Source: Ruegeria arenilitoris
Lineage (GTDB): Bacteria > Pseudomonadota > Alphaproteobacteria > Rhodobacterales > Rhodobacteraceae
NCBI RefSeq assembly: GCF_013030265.1
Contig: NZ_WPZQ01000006.1
Coordinates: 1-64,000, forward strand
DNA length: 64,000 nt
Direction: 5' to 3'
Under the pieces are notes generated by a model that saw nothing but the letters and a program-made list of their open reading frames with translations, had not been told where the DNA came from and searched no databases. How positions within the stretch are numbered: position 1 is the first letter of the stretch; each line of letters starts with the position of its first letter. This document shows positions 56,874 to 64,000 of this stretch, piece after piece. The translations under genes and the position numbers were made by a program.

Positions 56874-56946
56874 TCCCCCTCTGGCCATATGCTGGCAAAA
56901 CGTCCAATCTGCGCGGGAATCTATCTGGGCAGATTGGGCGGATCTC

Positions 56947-57687
56947 ATGAAAAAGATCGGTATTCTGGGTGGTGTTGGTTGGGCATCTACAGTCGACTAC
57001 TACAGAGCCATCGCTGAGGGAGCGAGCAAGCACTTTTCCGAACGCGGGCATGGATCACCGCTTCCTATCCCTCCTATGGCAATCGAATCCGTTGTGCAGG
57101 CGCATACTCGTGCACTACGTGGCACATCCGGCGAAGAAGACAGCTGGGCTGAATTCGATGCTGTTTTCCGGAAGGCGCTTCTGAATCTGGAACGCGCAGG
57201 CTGCGACTTTGCAATCATCGCATCGAACACGCCGCATGCCCGCCTGCATGCGATCAGACGTGGGGTTACCATGCCCATCCTCAGCATTTTCGATGCAACC
57301 GCAGACGCAACTGCTGACACAGGGGCTGAAAAGGCACTGGTTCTCGGAACCACAGTTACGATGCTGGCCAGCAACTATGCGGAGCGACTTGCGGTAGAGG
57401 AGATCTCTGCAAACGAACGCCTGCCTGACGATCAGATCGCAGAGATGCAGGCGATGATTGATACTGAGTTCTACGGCGGCGCCTCCAGGAACGCACGCCC
57501 TCGCCTGCTGGACTTCTGCAAACGCCATGCCAATCCGGGAACCGCCATTCTGTTGGCATGCACCGAATTACCGCTGGCTTTCCCGGATCATCTGGACGAC
57601 CCGATCTTCGAAGCAGAGGGTTTCTTATTCGTGAACCCGTCAGCCGCGCATGTTGCAGCAGCACTTTCCGAAGCTCTGGCGGAGTGA
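56947..57687 (+). CDS. Aspartate/glutamate racemase family protein
   Basis: 246 residues. IGILGGVGWASTVDYYRA at the N-terminus is the Asp/Glu racemase start. The first active-site position is Ser93 (IASNTPH) where classical enzymes have Cys; the second is Cys in LLACTELPLAF. A one-cysteine site recalls the Thr/Cys L-Asp/Glu-specific racemases such as E. coli YgeA, so activity may be partial or direction-biased. Substrate unknown. Confidence 0.88.
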   Translation: MKKIGILGGVGWASTVDYYRAIAEGASKHFSERGHGSPLPIPPMAIESVVQAHTRALRGTSGEEDSWAEFDAVFRKALLNLERAGCDFAIIASNTPHARLHAIRRGVTMPILSIFDATADATADTGAEKALVLGTTVTMLASNYAERLAVEEISANERLPDDQIAEMQAMIDTEFYGGASRNARPRLLDFCKRHANPGTAILLACTELPLAFPDHLDDPIFEAEGFLFVNPSAAHVAAALSEALAE

Positions 57688-57692
57688 ACTCG

Positions 57693-58223
57693 TCACGGCA
57701 GCCAGGTCACCTCGCAATTGATACGCTCGAAGAAGGCTGTCAGGTCTTCACGCTTCATTGCAACGGTTCGATCATTGACCAGAGGGTGCATATAAATGAC
57801 GTCGGCTTGCTGAGCGGCAGCATCCATGAAGAAGCGCACGTTGTTTTCAACACCGTTGATCATGGCCAAGGGGCTGACCGCGCCCGGACGGATACCGAGG
57901 TTTTGCATCAGTCGATCCGCTGACCCGAACGACAGGTTGCCGATCCCAAGCTCTGCACCCAGCGCCTTCAGGTCAATCTCGCGGCTCTGTTCCAGCGTGA
58001 CCAGATAGTTCCGTTTTTTCTTGTCGCGCAGGTAGAGGTTCTTGAGCCGCAGAGCGTTTTCACCCGGCACCATGAACTGATCCTCGACCGCTTTGGAGTC
58101 TTCGACCGTGCGCAACGGGACATGGGTATGCAGAAGATAAGCCAATCCCCATTCATCCAGTCGCGCCAACAGCGCGTCAGAGCTGAGCGGCAAAGTATCC
58201 TGAAAAGCAGATGATGCGTCCAT
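57693..58223 (-). CDS. ProX/YbaK-type aminoacyl-tRNA editing protein
   Basis: 176 residues; perfect AGGAGG before ATG 58223. YbaK/ProRS-INS fold: NLYLRDKKKRNYLVTLEQS, ALGAELGIGNLSFGSADRL, RPGAVSPLAMIN and VIYMHPLVNDRTVAM match the stand-alone ProX editing family. Likely hydrolyses Ala- or Cys-tRNA(Pro) in trans. Confidence 0.92.
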   Translation of the reverse strand: MDASSAFQDTLPLSSDALLARLDEWGLAYLLHTHVPLRTVEDSKAVEDQFMVPGENALRLKNLYLRDKKKRNYLVTLEQSREIDLKALGAELGIGNLSFGSADRLMQNLGIRPGAVSPLAMINGVENNVRFFMDAAAQQADVIYMHPLVNDRTVAMKREDLTAFFERINCEVTWLP

Positions 58224-58311
58224 GGGAACCTCCTGTTTGGCGCGCTCATCGCGCAACACGCGGACGAATTCAAGCCACGACAGTGCCAGAATTCAGTGTT
58301 AGCGTGCCGCC

Positions 58312-58830
58312 ATGAAAGTGACGCGTAACACACCCGACCAATTGATCCTGTCTAACACGCCCTGGTTTATCGGCATCTCACTGGTCTTTTTCATCCTTGC
58401 CTTTGTCGGCGCTGGCCTTTTCATGGCAACCGAAGGCGGCGAGGGCATTCTGTTTGGCCTCTTCTTTGCCGTGTTCGGTGGCGGAATGGGGATCGGCGCT
58501 TTCTGTGTCTTTGTGCGCCGCGTGCAGGTTATACTGGACCGCAACAGCAATAGCATTGTGATCCGCCGCCAATCGGTCTTTGGATATGACACTGTGGAAC
58601 ATGAGCTGTCGAACCTGTCTCATGCTGAGGTGGAAACCACCACCTCCCGCCGCGACAGGACCACGTCCAAGATGCATCGCCCCGTTCTGATCCTGGAAAA
58701 AGGCATGAGCGCGGGTCGCCACCCGATTGTCGAAGCTTATGTCAGCGGACATGGCGCGCAGCGGCTGGTCGACGCGGTCAATGACTGGCTACCCGCGCGC
58801 AAGGTTGACTCTGCCAGCCAATCGGCCTAA
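58312..58830 (+). CDS. Hypothetical membrane protein with soluble C-terminal domain
   Basis: 172 residues. Two close helices (FIGISLVFFILAFVGAGLFM and ILFGLFFAVFGGGMGIGAF) followed by a strand-rich domain (VQVILDRNSNSIVIRRQSVF, LILEKGM) that may be PH-like. No family recognised. Followed by a hairpin and a C-rich terminator-like structure before ffh. Confidence 0.68.
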   Translation: MKVTRNTPDQLILSNTPWFIGISLVFFILAFVGAGLFMATEGGEGILFGLFFAVFGGGMGIGAFCVFVRRVQVILDRNSNSIVIRRQSVFGYDTVEHELSNLSHAEVETTTSRRDRTTSKMHRPVLILEKGMSAGRHPIVEAYVSGHGAQRLVDAVNDWLPARKVDSASQSA

Positions 58831-58844
58831 ATCGCCGCAAACAT

Positions 58845-58866
58845 CCGGAAGTGTCTGATCTTCCGG
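58845..58866 (+). terminator. Hairpin after the membrane-protein gene
   Basis: Perfect 7 bp stem CCGGAAG / CTTCCGG with an 8 nt loop, 14 bp after the stop; no U-run follows. Confidence 0.4.
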
Positions 58867-58890
58867 TCCCTTGAGTCGTTCAGGGATCGC

Positions 58891-58924
58891 CCCCCACCAG
58901 CGAGTTTCGCCCGTGGGGGCGTTT
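58891..58924 (+). terminator. GC-rich stem before ffh
   Basis: CCCCCAC (58891-58897) pairs with GTGGGGG (58913-58919), followed by CGTTTG. A moderate rho-independent terminator for the upstream gene, or part of the ffh leader. Confidence 0.5.
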
Positions 58925-58990
58925 GTGCATTTAACCGACGTATCCTATCTAGGACGCGCCACCAGAAAACCGGCTAAGGAGGCCGAAGGC

Positions 58991-60496
58991 ATGTTTGAAA
59001 ATCTATCCGAACGCCTCTCTGGCGTCTTTGACCGGCTGACCAAACAGGGTGCTCTGTCCGAAGAAGACGTAAAGACCGCCCTTCGCGAAGTGCGCGTGGC
59101 CCTGCTTGAGGCCGACGTCTCGTTGCCGGTGGCCCGCGAATTCGTCAAGAAGGTACAGGATCAGGCCACTGGTCAGGCCGTGACCAAATCGATCACACCG
59201 GGCCAGCAGGTCGTCAAGATCGTGCACGACGCGCTGGTCGACGTGCTGCGTGGCGAAGAAGACCCCGGCAAGCTGAAGATCGACAACCCGCCCGCGCCGA
59301 TCCTGATGGTCGGTCTGCAGGGCTCGGGTAAGACGACCACCACCGGGAAACTGGCAAAGCGCCTGAAAGAAAAAGAAGGCAAGAAGGTCCTTATGGCCTC
59401 GCTGGACGTCTACCGCCCGGCGGCGATGGATCAGCTGGCGGTTCTTGGCACGCAGGTTGGCGTTGATACGCTGCCGATCGTGCCAGGCCAGAAGCCTGTC
59501 GATATCGCCAAGCGCGCCAAGCAGCAGGCGACGCTGGGCGGCTATGACGTCTACATGCTCGACACGGCGGGCCGTCTGCACATCGACGAAGTGCTGATGG
59601 ACGAGGTCGAGCAGGTCCGCAACGCGGTTGACCCGCGCGAAACCCTGCTGGTCGTCGATGGCCTGACCGGTCAGGTTGCCGTCGAGGTGGCCGAGGAATT
59701 CGACGCCAAGGTCGGCATCTCGGGCGTGGTCCTGACCCGGATGGATGGTGACGGCCGCGGTGGTGCGGCACTGTCGATGCGCGCGGTCACCGGCAAGCCG
59801 ATCCGCTTTGTCGGTCTGGGCGAAAAGATGGACGCGCTCGAAACCTTCGAGCCGGACCGGATCGCCGGTCGTATTCTGGGCATGGGCGACATCGTTGCCC
59901 TGGTCGAAAAAGCTCAGGAAACGATGGAGATCGAACAGACCGAGCGCATGATGAAGCGCATGGTCAAGGGTCAGTTCAACATGAACGACCTGAAGATGCA
60001 GCTGGAACAGATGATCCAGATGGGCGGCATGCAGGGCATGATGGGCATGATGCCGGGCATGGGCAAAATGGCCAAGCAAATGGATCAGGCCGGGCTGGAC
60101 GACAAGATCCTGCGCCAGCAGATCGCCATGATCCAGTCGATGACCAAACGCGAACGCGCCAACCCACAATTGCTGCAGGCCAGCCGCAAGAAACGTATCG
60201 CGGCGGGTTCTGGCATGGAAGTCAGTGACCTCAACAAGCTGCTCAAGATGCACCGGCAGATGTCGGACATGATGAAGAAGATGGGCAAGATGGGCAAAGG
60301 CAAGATGCTGAAACAGGCCATGAAAGGCATGTTCGGCAAAGGCGGCCCGTCGCCCGAGGAAATGGCCGCGGGTATGGATCCCAAAGCGTTGGAACAAGCG
60401 GCTAAGGCGATGGGCGGCAAGATGCCCGGTATGCCCGGAATGGGTGGCGGCATGGCCCTGCCCCCGGGCCTGAGCGGGTTCGGAAAGAAAAAGTGA
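58991..60496 (+). CDS. ffh: Signal recognition particle protein Ffh
   Basis: 501 residues from ATG 58991. N domain (MFENLSERLSGVFDRL), G domain with GLQGSGKTTTTGKLA, DTAGR and TRMDGDGRGGAAL, then a methionine-rich M domain (GGMQGMMGMMPGMGKMAKQM) and a long Met/Gly/Lys tail. Binds signal peptides and 4.5S RNA for cotranslational membrane targeting. The frame opens 40 codons earlier, but the ATG gives the canonical start. Four GNAT genes follow, the first overlapping or 41 bp downstream. Confidence 0.97.
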   Translation: MFENLSERLSGVFDRLTKQGALSEEDVKTALREVRVALLEADVSLPVAREFVKKVQDQATGQAVTKSITPGQQVVKIVHDALVDVLRGEEDPGKLKIDNPPAPILMVGLQGSGKTTTTGKLAKRLKEKEGKKVLMASLDVYRPAAMDQLAVLGTQVGVDTLPIVPGQKPVDIAKRAKQQATLGGYDVYMLDTAGRLHIDEVLMDEVEQVRNAVDPRETLLVVDGLTGQVAVEVAEEFDAKVGISGVVLTRMDGDGRGGAALSMRAVTGKPIRFVGLGEKMDALETFEPDRIAGRILGMGDIVALVEKAQETMEIEQTERMMKRMVKGQFNMNDLKMQLEQMIQMGGMQGMMGMMPGMGKMAKQMDQAGLDDKILRQQIAMIQSMTKRERANPQLLQASRKKRIAAGSGMEVSDLNKLLKMHRQMSDMMKKMGKMGKGKMLKQAMKGMFGKGGPSPEEMAAGMDPKALEQAAKAMGGKMPGMPGMGGGMALPPGLSGFGKKK

Positions 60497-60537
60497 CGCC
60501 AGCACGCTGCACCCAGCCCCCGTCCGGAAAGGCGGCG

Positions 60538-61050
60538 ATGGCAGCAGCGCAGTATCGCGCAACCCTGCCGGTCCTTGAGACCCGGCGGCTGGTTCTGCGT
60601 GCTCCACAGTTGGAAGATCTGCCGGTTTGGACCGCGATTTGCCGAGATAGTTTTGGCGATACCGATCAGGAAGCCTGGACAGAATTTTCCTACTATACAT
60701 CCGGTTGGCTTCTGCACGGTCACGGCCTCTTTACAGTTACACTGAAAGATGACGATCAAGTCGTAGGCTTTGTTATTCTGGGGCTGGAATGGGACGATCA
60801 AGAGCCCGAGCTTGGATACCTGTTCAGTGCTCAGCATCGCCTGCAGGGATATGCCACCGAAGCCTGCACTGCCGTGCGTGACTTTGGCTTTGATCTTCTC
60901 GGATCCGGCCGATTCGTAAGCTACGTATCACAGTCCAACGCCCGCTCGAATGCCCTCGCCCAACGGTTGGGGGCGACACGTGACACTGTTGCCGAGCAAG
61001 CGTTTGGTGCGGACCAGCATGTCTGGCGCTACAGCGAGGTGAAGGCATGA
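60538..61050 (+). CDS. GNAT acetyltransferase 1
   Basis: 170 residues from ATG 60538 (GGAAAGG upstream); a GTG at 60493 overlapping the ffh stop is possible but would extend it oddly. RimJ/RimL-type: LPVLETRRLVLRAPQLEDL, PELGYLFSAQHRLQGYATEA (acetyl-CoA loop) and SNALAQRLGA. It is the most divergent of the four tandem GNATs. Confidence 0.85.
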   Translation: MAAAQYRATLPVLETRRLVLRAPQLEDLPVWTAICRDSFGDTDQEAWTEFSYYTSGWLLHGHGLFTVTLKDDDQVVGFVILGLEWDDQEPELGYLFSAQHRLQGYATEACTAVRDFGFDLLGSGRFVSYVSQSNARSNALAQRLGATRDTVAEQAFGADQHVWRYSEVKA

Positions 61051-61598
61051 CACTTGCGATGCCGATCCCGACGCTGGAAACCGAGCGACTGATCATGCGG
61101 GCACCGCGTGAGGCGGATTTTGAGGCCGAGGCGGAATTCTTTGCCAGCGATGCATCAAAATTTGTAGGTGGCCCGCTGCGTCCGGATGAAACGTGGCGCA
61201 TGGTGGCGACCTTGCTGGGTCATTGGGCCATGCGTGGCTATGGTTTCTGGGGGGTCGAGGAAAAAGACACGGGCATTTATGTGGGCCATGTAGGACTGTG
61301 GTGCCCATTTGGCTGGCCCGAACCTGAAATCGGCTGGACGCTGATGAACAACGCGACCGGCAAGGGTTATGCGACCGAGGCTGCGCAGGCCTCCCGAACC
61401 TATGCCTATGACGCTTTGGGATGGGAAACATCGATCTCCTTGATCGATCCCCAGAACGCGGGCAGCAAGGCTGTCGCGGAACGGCTGGGTGCGCGGTTCG
61501 AGAGCATCTATGAACATCCCAAATTCGGCACGATGGAAGTCTGGCGTCACCCGGGGCCTGCTGATCTAGTGAACGGCGGGATGGAGGCCTACGCATGA
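61047..61598 (+). CDS. GNAT acetyltransferase 2
   Basis: 183 residues; ATGA overlap with the preceding gene. IPTLETERLIMRAPREADFE, GWPEPEIGWTLMNNATGKGY and SKAVAERLGARFE. Shares nearly identical layout with the next two (W-LGHWAMRGYGFWGVEE block), so these arose by tandem duplication. Substrate unknown. Confidence 0.88.
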   Translation: MTLAMPIPTLETERLIMRAPREADFEAEAEFFASDASKFVGGPLRPDETWRMVATLLGHWAMRGYGFWGVEEKDTGIYVGHVGLWCPFGWPEPEIGWTLMNNATGKGYATEAAQASRTYAYDALGWETSISLIDPQNAGSKAVAERLGARFESIYEHPKFGTMEVWRHPGPADLVNGGMEAYA

Positions 61599-62131
61599 TC
61601 GACCTCCAGATTCCCACACTCAAAACCGAACGCCTGATCCTGCGCGGCCCCGAGGAGCGCGACTTTGAAAATGTCGCCGATTTCTTTGCCGACAAGGATC
61701 GAAGCTGGGGTTTTGGCGGCCCGATGAACCGTAATGAGGCTTGGCGCTGGTTCGCCAGCATGATCGGCCATTGGGTTCTGCATGATTATGGGTTCTGGAC
61801 CGTCGAAACGCACGACGGTCAGCCCGTGGGCTTTGTTGGCATCTGGGGGCCCGAAGGCTGGCCGGAACCGGAACTCGGCTGGGTCATGTTCGCCGGAAGC
61901 GAAGGCAAAGGATTTGCTCGCGAAGCCGCTGAAGAGGCCCGCCGCTATGCTTATGAAGTTTTAGGCTTCGATACGTTGAGTTCGAATATCTTCCCTGGCA
62001 ACGACCGATCGATCGCTCTGGCTGAGCGGCTGGGTGCGCACTACGAGCGCAGCTATCAGAATGTGTCACATGGAACCGAACTGGTGTATCGCCACCCCGG
62101 CCCCGATCAATTGTCGGAGGTGGGCGCATGA
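61595..62131 (+). CDS. GNAT acetyltransferase 3
   Basis: 178 residues; ATGA overlap with GNAT 2. IPTLKTERLILRGPEERDFE, IGHWVLHDYGFWTVET, GWPEPELGWVMFAGSEGKGF and SIALAERLGAHYE mirror its neighbours. The insert and acetyl-CoA loop are conserved; the substrate is not evident. Confidence 0.88.
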   Translation: MIDLQIPTLKTERLILRGPEERDFENVADFFADKDRSWGFGGPMNRNEAWRWFASMIGHWVLHDYGFWTVETHDGQPVGFVGIWGPEGWPEPELGWVMFAGSEGKGFAREAAEEARRYAYEVLGFDTLSSNIFPGNDRSIALAERLGAHYERSYQNVSHGTELVYRHPGPDQLSEVGA

Positions 62132-62679
62132 CAACCTACACCATTCCTTCGATTGAAACGGATCGCCTGATCCTGCGCGCGCCACAGCAGGATGATTTAC
62201 CGGGCATGATCAGCTTCTTTGCGACCGAACGCAGCCATATGGTCGGTGGGCCGAAGGACGCACTGGAAAGCTGGAGCTCTTTGACCAACCGGTTGGGACA
62301 CTGGGCGCTGAAAGGTTATGGCCTGTGGCATTTGACCGAGAAAGCCAGCGACACCTTCGTTGGTTGGGTTGGAATTATAGATGCGCCCGGCTGGGATGAA
62401 CCTGAACTGGGCTGGACGCTGCTGCACGAAGCTGAAGGTAAAGGACTGGCCTTTGAGGCGGTACTGGCAGCGCGCGATCACGTTGCACGCCATCAGGGCC
62501 TGAACGGTGTAATCAGCTATATCGCGCACGCCAACGACCGCTCCCGGGCGCTGGCAGAACGTCTTGGTGCCAGATACGAACGCGAAGGCGAATTGCTTGG
62601 CAAACGCGCTGAAATCTGGCGCCACCCAAAGATCGACCTCTCCGAACCTGCATTGAGCACCGAAAGGACTAGCCAATGA
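62128..62679 (+). CDS. GNAT acetyltransferase 4
   Basis: 183 residues; ATGA overlap with GNAT 3 and with aroQ downstream. IPSIETDRLILRAPQQDDLP, LGHWALKGYGLWHLTEK, GWDEPELGWTLLHEAEGKGL and SRALAERLGARYE. Final member of the tandem array, coupled to chorismate mutase. Confidence 0.88.
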   Translation: MTTYTIPSIETDRLILRAPQQDDLPGMISFFATERSHMVGGPKDALESWSSLTNRLGHWALKGYGLWHLTEKASDTFVGWVGIIDAPGWDEPELGWTLLHEAEGKGLAFEAVLAARDHVARHQGLNGVISYIAHANDRSRALAERLGARYEREGELLGKRAEIWRHPKIDLSEPALSTERTSQ

Positions 62680-62972
62680 ACAACCCTGTGACGCGTGCGG
62701 CTACGCTGCTGAAAGAGCATCGCGAAAGCATCGATCGGCTGGACGCGATCCTCGTCTATACGCTGGCCGAGCGGTTCAAGCACACGCAGGCCGTTGGCAA
62801 GCTCAAGGCCGAACACGACCTTCCCCCGTCCGATCCCTCGCGCGAAGCAGCGCAGATCGCACGGTTAGAAGACCTGGCGAAAACGGCGGATCTGGACCCC
62901 GACTTTGCCAAGGCTGTCCTGAATTTCATCATTCAGGAAGTCATCCGACACCACAAGAAACACCAGAAATAA
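62676..62972 (+). CDS. Chorismate mutase (AroQ type)
   Basis: 98 residues, three helices. [39 protein letters not shown] and [20 protein letters not shown] hold the arginine/lysine pocket of the AroQ fold. Converts chorismate to prephenate for Phe/Tyr. Stand-alone, cytoplasmic, coupled to GNAT 4; rpsP follows after 67 bp. Confidence 0.92.
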   Translation: MNNPVTRAATLLKEHRESIDRLDAILVYTLAERFKHTQAVGKLKAEHDLPPSDPSREAAQIARLEDLAKTADLDPDFAKAVLNFIIQEVIRHHKKHQK

Positions 62973-63039
62973 CCGGATCTGCTCCGGTCTACTAAAACGA
63001 CACGCCCCCGGCGTGATGCCATTCAAAGGAGATACCACC

Positions 63040-63429
63040 ATGGCAATGAAAATTCGTCTCGCCCGCGGCGGCTCGAAAAAACGTCCCTTCTATCGCATCG
63101 TGGCTGCTGACAGCCGCATGCCTCGCGATGGCCGTTTCATCGAGAAGCTGGGCACCTACAACCCGCTGCTGCCGAAAGACAGCGAAGAGCGCGTAAAAAT
63201 GAACATGGAGCGCATCCAGTATTGGCTGGACCAGGGCGCGCAGCCGACTGACCGTATCGCACGTATGCTGGAAGCTGCAGGCGCACGCGACAAGGCCGAG
63301 CGCAACAACCCGAACAAGGGTACCCCGGGCAAGAAAGCTCAGGAGCGCGCAGAAGAGAAAGCCGCGAAGGCAGCTGAAGCTGCTGAGGCCGCTGCTGCTC
63401 CGGCTGAAGAAGCTGCTGCTGAAGAATAA
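63040..63429 (+). CDS. rpsP: 30S ribosomal protein S16
   Basis: 129 residues from ATG 63040 with AAAGGAG upstream. [32 protein letters not shown] and [20 protein letters not shown] define the fold. The last 45 residues are an Ala/Glu-rich extension, normal in alphaproteobacteria. Confidence 0.97.
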   Translation: MAMKIRLARGGSKKRPFYRIVAADSRMPRDGRFIEKLGTYNPLLPKDSEERVKMNMERIQYWLDQGAQPTDRIARMLEAAGARDKAERNNPNKGTPGKKAQERAEEKAAKAAEAAEAAAAPAEEAAAEE

Positions 63430-63442
63430 GCAAGGCGGGCGC

Positions 63443-64000
63443 GTGCAGGATCAGACATTCACTGACGAATTCCGCACGCAGTTCGAACTGTTGATGCGGC
63501 TCCGGCGCGATGTGCGCCGGTTTCGCACCGACCCTGTGGACGAGGCAGTGCTGATGCGCTGCCTCGACACATTTCGACTGGCCCCTTCGGTTGGGCTGAG
63601 CGAACCTTGGCGCGTCATTCGCGTCGAAAGCGCGGTGGCACGGGCCGCAGCGCTGGAGAATTTCCAAAACGCCAATGAACAGGCCCTTGCAGGCTATTCG
63701 GGTGACAAAGCGCTGAAGTACAGCCGCCTGAAACTGTCCGGCATGCAGGAAGCGCCCGTTCAACTGGCCGTTTTTTCCGACGAGTCGACCAACAAAGGAC
63801 TGGGGTTGGGCGCGGGCACAATGCCCGAGATGCGTCGCTATTCCGTCGTCGCCGCGATCACCTTGTTCTGGCTCGCCTTGCGGGCAGAAGGGTTGGGTCT
63901 GGGGTGGGTCTCGATCCTTGATCCCGAACGAATGAAGCGTGACCTGAACGTGCCTGACGATTGGTCTCTGGTCGGCTATTACTGTGTAGGCTGGCCGGAA
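63443..64000 (+). CDS. bluB: 5,6-dimethylbenzimidazole synthase, truncated by window edge
   Basis: Open from GTG 63443 (AAGG 8 nt upstream) to the right edge, exactly 186 codons with no stop. MRLRRDVRRFRTDPVD, RLAPSVGLSEPWRVIRV, AVFSDEST and WLALRAEGLGLGWVSILDP match BluB, which fragments FMNH2 to the lower ligand of cobalamin. Fits the cobC-cobD genes earlier in the window. The remaining C-terminus lies outside. Confidence 0.9.
   Translation, partial: MQDQTFTDEFRTQFELLMRLRRDVRRFRTDPVDEAVLMRCLDTFRLAPSVGLSEPWRVIRVESAVARAAALENFQNANEQALAGYSGDKALKYSRLKLSGMQEAPVQLAVFSDESTNKGLGLGAGTMPEMRRYSVVAAITLFWLALRAEGLGLGWVSILDPERMKRDLNVPDDWSLVGYYCVGWPE

Noticed and set aside
56175..56948. N-terminal extension of the LysR gene to 550 codons
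   Set aside because: The added part is antisense to the azoreductase and the helix-turn-helix begins at ATG 56174.
59003..60700. 565-codon minus-strand ORF opposite ffh
   Set aside because: His/Leu-rich shadow of a strongly biased essential gene on the other strand; no start context or domain.
1..64000. CRISPR arrays, IS elements, phage or integrase genes
   Set aside because: No regularly spaced repeats, transposase or integrase motifs, or terminal inverted repeats were found in any gap or ORF.

Overview
The window is chromosomal DNA of an alphaproteobacterium, almost certainly a marine roseobacter (Rhodobacteraceae/Roseobacteraceae, Ruegeria-like). Evidence: the ptsH-EIIA-rapZ-hprK-chvG-chvI-pckA block, methylsuccinyl-CoA dehydrogenase of the ethylmalonyl-CoA pathway, a split F0 ATP synthase operon with both b and b' subunits, the short HprK, and several roseobacter families (DUF6473, DUF1491, a SalA-like acyltransferase). 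It is gene-dense with many 1-16 bp overlaps. I saw no rRNA, tRNA, IS element, prophage or CRISPR array.

Layout. 1-805: a DUF6473 protein cut by the left edge. 969-1844: 3-hydroxybutyryl-CoA dehydrogenase. 1896-7320 (minus): chvI, chvG, hprK, rapZ, EIIA, HPr and a lipid acyltransferase, a PTS-type regulatory cluster with no sugar permease, divergent from pckA (7668-9266). 9267-9617: no protein gene, but the pckA terminator and a convincing unannotated small RNA. 9618-15600: small regulators, a sulfite-exporter-like permease, mcd, two secreted proteins, recO and a VOC protein. 15774-27795: the long housekeeping run rpoZ-spoT-DUF2062-pdxJ-(ABZJ_00895, 23-aa ORF, lysE-type exporter, membrane protein)-acpS-lepB-rnc-[multicopper oxidase and membrane protein]-era-DUF1491, plus folK.

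27926-38470: a NYN protein, ispH and a coupled operon (DUF3429, methyltransferase, rnhA, TRIC-like channel), an arginase-family enzyme, two small membrane proteins, fmt with two peptide deformylases (one apparently inactive), a PatB/MalY lyase, an L,D-transpeptidase and a glutathionyl transferase. 38452-43460: an odd receiver protein, cobC-cobD, a lytic transglycosylase and an amidotransferase. 43515-50191: smc, a lipoprotein, and an aminotransferase/FCD-GntR pair. 50286-52856: atpI-B-E-b'-F. 53042-58830: two EamA permeases, ArsR, LysR/azoreductase, a racemase, ProX-like editing protein. 58991-64000: ffh, four tandem GNAT acetyltransferases, chorismate mutase, rpsP and a partial bluB.

How they connect: ChvGI plus HPr/EIIA/HprK/RapZ probably couples envelope and carbon state to gluconeogenesis (pckA); Hbd and Mcd serve C4/acetate assimilation; cobC, cobD and bluB serve cobalamin synthesis (inference: B12 is also needed by the ethylmalonyl-CoA pathway). 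No spectacular new defence or biosynthetic system is visible; the best leads are the small RNA at 9408-9505, the tandem operator at pckA, the inactive deformylase paralogue, the 23-codon ORF tiled between two membrane genes, and the four-GNAT operon.
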